In this document: in pieces, positions 56,667 to 64,000 of the stretch
Layout of the letters: every line of letters starts with the position of its first letter
Numbering within the stretch: position 1 is the first letter of the stretch
DNA from: Aphelenchoides besseyi
Taxonomy: Eukaryota > Nematoda > Chromadorea > Rhabditida > Aphelenchoididae
Direction of reading: 5' to 3'
DNA length: 64,000 nucleotides
Assembly: GCA_024699855.1 (NCBI GenBank)
Contig: JAMPIQ010000002.1
Location: 14,074,001-14,138,000, forward strand
Position numbers and translations under genes: made by a program
The notes under the pieces: generated by a model
The model's input: the letters and a program-made list of their open reading frames with translations, nothing else
Told to the model about the DNA's origin: nothing
Database searches by the model: none

Positions 56667-58862
56667 TCATTTGGAGTTTAAAGATGATAATTGTCGACAA
56701 TGAACTTGGCCAGAGCATTTGGATTCGAACACTTGGATTTCGTTTGGCTCGATGAAACTGAAATGAACGCTTTTAGGGCTTGCAACTCCTACGAACTTAC
56801 CACCCACTTCTGTCAAATCGTCCGACGTTTCTTCAGCAGCTGCAGCCAAAGAAAACAAACGAACTTGTTCTGCCTGAAAAGTGAAGTTAAAATAAAATTC
56901 CCAATACAATGGTTTACTTGAAGTTCTTCGTCTTCTTTTTGCTTCAAATACTGCTTGAACGTTATTTCGACTTCTTCAACATCTTCTTGAGGTTCTTCTT
57001 CGCCAATAGTCAAAGGATCGTTGGTCAAAACAGAGAAATCGAAATTAGTATCTTGCAGTCGCGCTCGAAAACTTCGGTCCCATTTGTTTGACGGGTCTAG
57101 AATGCCTTCGAACTTTTCTTTGAGTTTGTTCAGGTTTCGCTCTTCGTCAATGTTTTGCAGTTTCATGTGCGTTTTAATCAAATCGGTTCGCATTTCCTCT
57201 TCATCCGGCAATACGTCTTGATCTCCGGCTTCCTCTTCGTATTCATCCTCCGCGTCGTCGTCTTCATTTTCCGGTCCGGAACTGTCCACTTCATCACCCG
57301 ATAATTCTGCTTCATCTTCGATCAGCCCTCTAAACAATAACGTGTGTACACACAACAAGATTTCTGTCACTTACTTATTCTTAGCCAACTGAACGTTTTC
57401 CTCCGCGACAGTAGATTGAATTTCAGAAGGAGAATCCTGGCTCATTGGTTTAACATTCGATTTGGAGGTGGTTGGCGCTTCGTCGTCTTCATCCTTGTCT
57501 TCATCGAAGATAAGTCGAACCGTATCGCGTTCGGCGAAGGGTCTTGGAGCTGTCATTTCAAGTCGATCTTCACCGTTATCGATAGTAAACAAATCGTCTT
57601 GGAAATTAGTCATGCGAACCATCTTCTTTGGAGTTTTCACGTTATCTAAACTTTTGTGTTCATCTTCGTCGTCAGAATCAAACTCGTGTTTTCGTTTGCT
57701 AAATCAATTCATATCATAAGACTAACGGTTAAAAGCTTACGTTTGACGGAACACTATCGACTCGTCTTCATCTGATGCTTCCTCTAAAACAGTTTCATGA
57801 CCAAAAAAGTGACCTTGATTGCCATTGGTTGAAACTTTTTCGATTGGTTCAGCGGAATCGAAACCCGAAATTTGTGCAGCCAACTCGAGACTCTGAGTAT
57901 CAGTGACATTCATAAAGGCATCATCGTTGAGCAGGAAATTTAATTCCGAATCGTTCTGTGTTTCTGAACTCGGAGCTTCAGGATTAGCGTTCTCTGGAGC
58001 ATCCATCTAAAGCAGAGGTTTTGAATATTAAATTGTCAGGAACATACGCTCAATTCGGCCAATTTATCAGTCCAGTCCTCCATTGTCTTAAATGGCATAC
58101 TATTTGAATCCAACTCAGACGCTTGAACGCTGTCAACATTCTCTTGGTCGCTATTTTCATCGACTTCGCTTCGACTGTAACTGCTGCAGTGATCGTCATC
58201 TGCCGGTTCGTTTGTCTCGTCAACATCTTCTTCATCGGTTTCGTGTTCCGATTCTTCGTAGTAAGTCTCCTGATCGCTGTCGACAATCGATTTGATTTCT
58301 TCATTTCCGTAGTTTTCGTTGAACTTTAGATCTTCCGTATCATTATCAAGTGCGCTTGGTACTGAGTCAACATCGTCATTCAAGTTGCTGTTCGATTCGT
58401 AGTTCTCTTCCTCCTCATCGCTGTTGTCCATGATCTCGTTGTCGGCATTAAAAACATGTCTTCGAGTTTCAATTTCTTCACGACGTTTCTCCGCAAGATT
58501 TGATGCCAAGTACTTCTTCAGTTCACTGAGTTCTAAACCAAAATCAACAAGCAGAAAAATTGGACTTACTGTTCAATTTGTGTCCACCCGCGCTGTTCGA
58601 TATAGAACGCTGTTGTGAGCTCGGAGCTATTAATGCGAACACATTTTCCTTATTTTGACTGCGATTGGATTTTGAATCAGTTTCGATTGTCGACAAATCG
58701 ACTTCTGTTTCAGTTTGTAGACGCGGTGCTTCAGTGGAACGACTTCGAAGTGCCTTGTTGATCAACTCTTGAACACGACCAACTCTTTTGGGTCCTAAAA
58801 TCGTGAAATGTAAAAAGGTTTTCAAATGCGAACATACGTTCAGGTTCATTCCAGTCCTCCAT
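56667..58862 (-). CDS. clsp-1: Claspin-like replication checkpoint mediator
   Basis: Claspin links ATR to CHK1 and travels with the fork. ATG at 58862 begins MEDWNEPE, spliced to RPKRVGRVQELINKALRSRS. The protein is very acidic (YYEESEHETDEEDVDETNEP, EDDDAEDEYEEEAGDQDVLP). The conserved region is near the end: DLIKTHMKLQNIDEERNLNK, EGILDPSNKWDRSFRARLQD and FDFSVLTNDP. ELSGDEVDSSGPENEDDDAE matches the family's ELSGS/D-E signature. Exons join in phase; the last finishes at 56667. The repeated EDW motif (MEDW in exon 1 and KTMEDWTDKLAEL) is notable. Assignment rests on overall pattern and the ELSGDE and RFRxRL-type segments. Confidence 0.8.
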
Positions 58863-59899
58863 CGTCAGCAATGCTCATACCAATTGATAACAAAGAAATG
58901 CGGATGATCGTGTTAAAAATAGAAAATTTAAATGTACAAGTTTTGAAGAACACTACAGAAAAAGAATCTTCTGCGGTGGATAGCAACAAATCGCCAAACG
59001 CGGTGGTTCGAAAGGAAAAGCGCGCGAATTGGCGGCGCTGTGGGAGCAGTCGAGTTGCTTCTCGAGCTGTTAGTTGGAATCCAGATTCAACACTCTCTCG
59101 CATCAACTGATTGTTGTGTTAAAGCGTTCAAACAACAAACTGAAAGCTCAACTCAAACTGAACGCTCCAATTCGATTGCGATATCTGCTAAATCGTTCTC
59201 AAAATTCATTTTTCAACAAATCGATGTAAGCAACTCAATTTGCTTAAACACTTCAAATATTCCCACCAAATCCAATTAGGGTCCTTGAGATTCTAAAATC
59301 AAGCAAAAGAAAGTATACGATAGCAGTTTCTCTAATTCCCGCACTTCAAGTGATTGATCGACATCGATCATATTTCCGAAATGTTCAAGATCAATTTTCA
59401 AGTGCAATACTACCTATTGAACAGATGAGCCATAGGTATTTTGTACTGAAATCTCGAATCTGTTTGTGGCAACTATTACTGTTATTTGGAATGAGCATCA
59501 AGTAGAGCACACAAATCGCAATTGAAGACTACAAAATACCTGCAAACAAAGAAATACATTTATAACTTCAGGAGATTAACACAAACAGATGGATAAACAG
59601 CAAATTCTCGATAGCATTGACAAATAAAATTGCAAAAAAACTTAGACATTAAACAGCTTCTACATAAAACAACCAATAGTTTGGTCACAGGTTTGGTCGG
59701 CCATGAGAGTTCATGTAGAATTCTTCGACGCGTTGGATACGTACTTTTCATATTCAGCTAATGTTGCTGAATCGAATACGGGTTTCTGAAAAGTTGGGTA
59801 ATTATTCGAAACGACATCTCTTATTTACATCTGAAATGTACGCCGAATTCATTCGATAACTGAAGTGATCCATTAAACAAGTATCGAGACGTGTGAAAT
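58863..59899. other. Claspin 5' flank and a possible stray exon
   Basis: Includes the shared element at 58948-59084. Near 59700-59880 the minus strand has exon-like text (LDTCLMDHFSYRMNSAYISD, then after GTAAAT...TTTCAG, KPVFDSATLAEYEKYVSNAS) that could belong to the small gene to its right, although a stop intervenes. Confidence 0.4.
58948..59084 (+). repeat. Shared element, claspin copy
   Basis: 137 bases matching 32009-32153 in inverted placement. Starts 86 bases upstream of the claspin ATG and points away from claspin. GGTTCGAAAGGAAAAGCGCG and GCGCTGTGGGAGCAGTCGAG are identical to the other copy; ends at TTGGAATCCAG. Confidence 0.85.
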
Positions 59900-60441
59900 C
59901 TAGTCGAGTTGAATTTGGTTAAAGATTGGTGCTGGCGATGCTCTCTTCTGTCGAGCCACGTCCAAATGGTCAAGTATGATTTCCATCAAGTCGGTCTTCT
60001 CCTTGTTGGATGTCCAATCAAGTTCCAAAAGCAAGTGCTCGTGTCGCGTCCTGTGTCCTTCGTCTGGGATGAAAGCATAACTATATTCGTAGTTTATGCG
60101 TTGCATTAGTTCGTCGATGGGACTGAGACCACGTTCGTGATAGGCGTCATGATCAGAACGCCGAGTCTTCTGGTGTTTTGCGCATAAGAGATGCGCTTCG
60201 GGAGACTTCTGCCGTACCAGCTCGCAGAAGCCTACCAGCGTTGTGGTTCCATCATACTTGTTCCACAGCCATCCAGTCCTTTCCACAAGATGTTGGCAAT
60301 TACCAAAACGGTCTTTGAAAAGACAGATCCGTTGGTGTTTGCGATTGTATTTACTGGAAAAAATCGAAAAAGTTAATAAACAAAGCAAAAAACTTACATG
60401 TAAAAGAACTTCTCGAAATCCTTAATCCCGAATTTGGCCAT
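59900..60441 (-). CDS. Small protein, unrecognised
   Basis: ATG at 60441 gives MAKFGIKDFEKFFY, joined across a short intron (GTAAGT...TTTCCAG) to KYNRKHQRICLFKDRFGNCQ, GWLWNKYDGTTTLVGFCELV, AHLLCAKHQKTRRSDHDAYH, IDELMQRINYEYSYAFIPDE, RHEHLLLELDWTSNKEKTDL and a stop at 59900; about 176 residues. Basic, with several His and Cys, no signal peptide or membrane helix. No family recognised. Exon-like text beyond the stop hints at a longer original protein. Confidence 0.6.
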
Positions 60442-60837
60442 TATAGTAGTTGTTGTTGGACGAAGTGATATTTATAGCCAATATTACTAACAACTGACAG
60501 TCATTCGAATCACGGCCTCCGACCATTGTTGTCAGTTGATGTCATAAAATTCGATTAAAACTTCGGGTCATTATGACCACAAGAAAGCTTTGGTTGCCGG
60601 TTCGGTGATATCCCAGCAGTTGATTGTGCGGCTTGTTTTTATACCGCGAGTCATCTTTGTTAGTTGAATTGTTTCAGTGGCATAGTTAGTGTTTTCTGTG
60701 AGTTGATTGCTTGTTGTGCACAATTTGATTTCTGTGTTGCGTTGATTACGTATCATTCTAACTGCTCACTTTCTATCCGTTCAAATTGTTCTCTGAGCGT
60801 TGGTTGTTTGAACATATCGTTTGTTCTCTGAAGACCT
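60442..60837. other. Intergenic
   Basis: Between the small gene's start and the palindromic transposon. No ORF or repeat recognised. Confidence 0.45.
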
Positions 60838-62647
60838 ATGAGCCATTATTTTCATCCACCGTTTGAGCAAAAAACAAATGACCATTTGTCTTGCAACAGC
60901 TTCATTGTAATCACAAGAAGTGACCACTTTAGCTCGTCGCTTTTAACAAAATTTGCAGAATTGACTGAGCAGATTCCGTTGAATATGCTTCCACTTCTTC
61001 TAACAGTAACCCTCGAATCTTGAAGGGTAATCGCTTCTTATGTTTGTTTACTCGGACTATCGATGGTCAATTGGCCACAATCTGACCGTTTGCAAACTTG
61101 CAACATGGTTATCGATTCCGCGTTGCCGTTTTTGAATCGCAAATTTGTTGGCCAATAAAAAAACTGCTGTTTTAAGCGAAAGCGCTTTTCATTTGTTGAT
61201 CAAAACCGAGAATTTTTTACGAAGAATTGACATTCGAATGTACTGCCAAATATTTTTTTGTTACACTCATACAATATGTCTTTTCGATATGAATTTTCCC
61301 ATTTTGATTTACAGGATGTTTCACGTGGAGTGTCCGATAAGGAACGCTCATTTCTCAGCCATTACTGAATCAATTTTCATACGGTTTTTTGCGCTTGGTT
61401 GGGAATTTATTGTCATTTTGTTTTGTGTCAACAAATTTCTTGAATTTCATTCATAATCATACAAAATTTGCTATTTGGCGGAATGTTTTGGTTTTTGCGG
61501 ACAAAGTTGCGGGCGAATGCGTTTTGCTCTGCTTATTCGTTCATTTTGATTCTCAAATCTCAACACTTTCTCGATTTGTATCGATCACTTTTTCGAGCCG
61601 TCTTTTATAATCATATATCGCAGATTTATCATGTTTTGGTCCAATTCGTTGAACGCTTGCACAATTCTGCTTTCGAGATCATCGAGCTTCTCTGGCTTCG
61701 TTCTGTAAACTAAAGAATTCAGATAACCCCAGAGAAAGAAATCCAGTGGGTTAAGGTCTGGCGAATATGGCGGTCAAGCATGCGGTGCCAAAAGAAGCGA
61801 GAATCCACGTCCGATCCAACGGAGTGAAAGATGCTCGTAGTCAACGGAACATGAGCGCGACGATCGAGTTCAAAATGAATGCAATAACAACGTTGAACGG
61901 TCACAGAACTGTTTGTTTATGCGTATCGGATTACGCAAAACGTCTTTAAAACCGGAGTCCACGACATCGTTAAAAAAAAGAATGACCGCCCGCAACTTTG
62001 TCCGCAAAAACCAAAACATTCCGCCAAATAGCAAATTTTGTATGATTATGAATGAAATTCAAGAAATTTGTTGACACAAAACAAAATGACAATAAATTCC
62101 CAACCAAGCGCAAAAAACCGTATGAAAATTGATTCAGTAATGGCTGAGAAATGAGCGTTCCTTATCGGACACTCCACGTGAAACATCCTGTAAATCAAAA
62201 TGGGAAAATTCATATCGAAAAGACATATTGTATGAGTGTAACAAAAAAATATTTGGCAGTACATTCGAATGTCAATTCTTCGTAAAAAATTCTCGGTTTT
62301 GATCAACAAATGAAAAGCGCTTTCGCTTAAAACAGCAGTTTTTTTATTGGCGAACAAATTTGCGATTCAAAAACGGCAACGCGGAATCGATAACCATGTT
62401 GCAAGTTTGCAAACAGTCAGATTGTGGCCAATTGACCATCGATAGTCCGAGTAAACAAACATAAGAAGCGATTACCCTTCAAGATTCGAGGGTTACTGTT
62501 AGAAGAATTGGAAGCATATTCAACGGAATTAGCTCAGTCAATTCTGCAAATTTTGTTAAAAGCGACGAGCTGAAGTGGTCACTTCTTGTAATTACAATGA
62601 AGCTGTTGCAAGACAAATGGTCATTTGTTTTTTGTTCAAACGGTGGA
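60838..62647 (+). mobile_element. Palindromic DNA transposon, copy 1
   Basis: Left arm 60838-61515, core 61516-61986 and right arm 61987 to at least 62647 (cut by the gap). The arms are inverted copies of one another, nearly 680 bases long, with small differences. The core carries a mariner-like transposase end on the minus strand. Long inverted arms with a short core suggest a decayed or foldback-type element. Confidence 0.85.
61585..61839 (-). pseudogene. Tc1/mariner-like transposase C-terminal fragment, copy 1
   Basis: Minus-strand text LLLAPHA-stop-PPYSPDLNPLDFF, LWGYLNSLVYRTKPEKLDDL and ESRIVQAFNELDQNMINLRY. The PPYSPDLNPLDFFLW block holds the last part of the DDE/D catalytic core. The stop replaces the tryptophan usual before PPYSPD. 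The N-terminal DNA-binding part is absent. Confidence 0.75.
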
Positions 62648-62747
62648 NNNNNNNNNNNNNNNNNNNNNNNNNNNNNNNNNNNNNNNNNNNNNNNNNNNNN
62701 NNNNNNNNNNNNNNNNNNNNNNNNNNNNNNNNNNNNNNNNNNNNNNN
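62648..62747. other. Assembly gap (100 N)
   Basis: Unknown bases joining two palindromic elements; the size of 100 is probably nominal. Confidence 0.99.
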
Positions 62748-64000
62748 TACAAGAAGTGACCACTTCAGCTCGTCGCTTTTAACAAAATTTGCAGAATTGA
62801 CTGAGCTAATTCCGTTGAATATGCTTCCAATTCTTCTAACAGTAACCCTCGAATCTTGAAGGGTAATCGCTTCTTATGTTTGTTTACTCGGACTATCGAT
62901 GGTCAATTGGCCACAATCTGACTGTTTGCAAACTTGCAACATGGTTATCGATTCCGCGTTGCCGTTTTTGAATCGCAAATTTGTTCGCCAATAAAAAAAC
63001 TGCTGTTTTAAGCGAAAGCGCTTTTCATTTGTTGATCAAAACCGAGAATTTTTTACGAAGAATTGACATTCGAATGTACTGCCAAATATTTTTTTGTTAC
63101 ACTCATACAATATGTCTTTTCGATATGAATTTTCCCATTTTGATTTACAGGATGTTTCACGTGGAGTGTCCGATAAGGAACGCTCATTTCTCAGCCATTA
63201 CTGAATCAATTTTCATACGGTTTTTTGCGCTTGGTTGGGAATTTATTGTCATTTTGTTTTGTGTCAACAAATTTCTTGAATTTCATTCATAATCATACAA
63301 AATTTGCTATTTGGCGGAATGTTTTGGTTTTTGCGGACAAAGTTGCGGGCGGTCATTCTTTTTTTTTAACGATGTCGTGGACTCCGGTTTTAAAGACGTT
63401 TTGCGTAATCCGATACGCATAAACAAACAGTTCTGTGACCGTTCAACGTTGTTATTGCATTCATTTTGAACTCGATCGTCGCGCTCATGTTCCGTTGACT
63501 ACGAGCATCTTTCACTCCGTTGGATCGGACGTGGATTCTCGCTTCTTTTGGCACCGCATGCTTGACCGCCATATTCGCCAGACCTTAACCCACTGGATTT
63601 CTTTCTCTGGGGTTATCTGAATTCTTTAGTTTACAGAACGAAGCCAGAGAAGCTCGATGATCTCGAAAGCAGAATTGTGCAAGCGTTCAACGAATTGGAC
63701 CAAAACATGATAAATCTGCGATATATGATTATAAAAGACGGCTCGAAAAAGTGATCGATACAAATCGAGAAAGTGTTGAGATTTGAGAATCAAAATGAAC
63801 GAATAAGCAGAGCAAAACGCATTCGCCCGCAACTTTGTCAGCGAAAACCAAAACATTCCGCCAAATAGCAAATTTTGTATGATTATGAATGAAATTCAAG
63901 AAATTTGTTGACACAAAACAAAATGGCAATAAATTCCCAACCAAGCGCAAAAAACCGTATGAAAATTGATTCAGTAATGGCTGAGAAATGAGCGTTCCTT
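62748..64000 (-). mobile_element. Palindromic DNA transposon, copy 2, cut by window end
   Basis: Arm 62748-63351, core 63352-63823 and start of the other arm 63824-64000. The core is the reverse complement of that in copy 1, so the two elements lie in opposite orientation. The arm nearest the gap repeats the substitutions of copy 1's right arm (for example CCAATTCTTCTAAC rather than CCACTTCTTCTAAC). Confidence 0.85.
63500..63754 (+). pseudogene. Tc1/mariner-like transposase C-terminal fragment, copy 2
   Basis: Same reading as copy 1, with TGA at 63563-63565 just before PPYSPDLNPLDFF and a terminal stop at 63752-63754 after KDGSKK. The shared internal stop shows that both copies descend from an already defective element. 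Confidence 0.75.

Noticed and set aside
60838..62647. 103-codon ORF in the transposon arms as a gene
   Set aside because: It occurs in every arm copy because the arms are repeats; it has no domain and runs opposite to the transposase remains.

Overview
The window is eukaryotic and almost certainly from a nematode. Genes are broken by many short introns, often about 40-50 bases with GT...AG ends. The gene content is animal and largely nematode-like: an integrin beta chain, an astacin metalloprotease with two ShK domains, a large lipid-transport vitellogenin, and a cysteine-rich secreted protein of DUF19 type. The promoter of the vitellogenin carries repeated TGTCAAT and one CTGATAA, which are the vit promoter elements known from Caenorhabditis. 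Intron ends lack the rigid TTTTCAG of Caenorhabditis, so I do not place the species further.

Layout. 1.35-4.6 kb (+): integrin beta, apparently complete. 5.7-19.7 kb: a gene graveyard built on a direct segmental duplication (5739-10220 and 13299-18466) holding intron-bearing relics of ABCE1, transaldolase and an F-box-like gene. UTP25 and VWA8 relics, a membrane-protein ORF with an in-frame TAG, two solo LTRs with 4-base target duplications and a small Merlin-like DNA transposon are interspersed. 19.8-22.2 kb (-): AMPK gamma. 25.3-27.6 kb (-): phospholipase B-like. 28.2-29.9 kb (-): astacin. 31.0-32.0 kb (-): CWC25 without its usual N-terminus, divergent from an NSD/MES-4-like histone methyltransferase at 32.3-35.0 kb (+). 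35.5-36.8 kb (-): inositol 5-phosphatase with C-terminal SKICH domain. 37.2-38.8 kb (-): an unfamiliar protein joining a ubiquitin-like N-terminus to a kinase-like region. 39.2-39.9 kb (-): LINE endonuclease fragment. 41.1-46.8 kb (-): vitellogenin. 47.6-49.0 kb (-): DUF19-like secreted protein. 49-54.7 kb: gene-poor. 54.7-56.5 kb (+): PIG-T, convergent with claspin at 56.7-58.9 kb (-). 59.9-60.4 kb (-): a small gene I do not recognise. 60.8-64.0 kb: two copies of a palindromic DNA transposon with arms of about 680 bases, lying in opposite orientation around an assembly gap (62648-62747).

The genes are a mixture of adhesion, energy sensing, splicing, chromatin, phosphoinositide, GPI-anchor, replication-checkpoint and yolk functions. 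They do not form a pathway, and no operon is evident. The most interesting points are the conserved yolk-gene promoter code, the ubiquitin-like/kinase-like fusion, a roughly 140-base sequence shared by the 5' flanks of CWC25 and claspin, and the relic-rich duplication with datable insertions.
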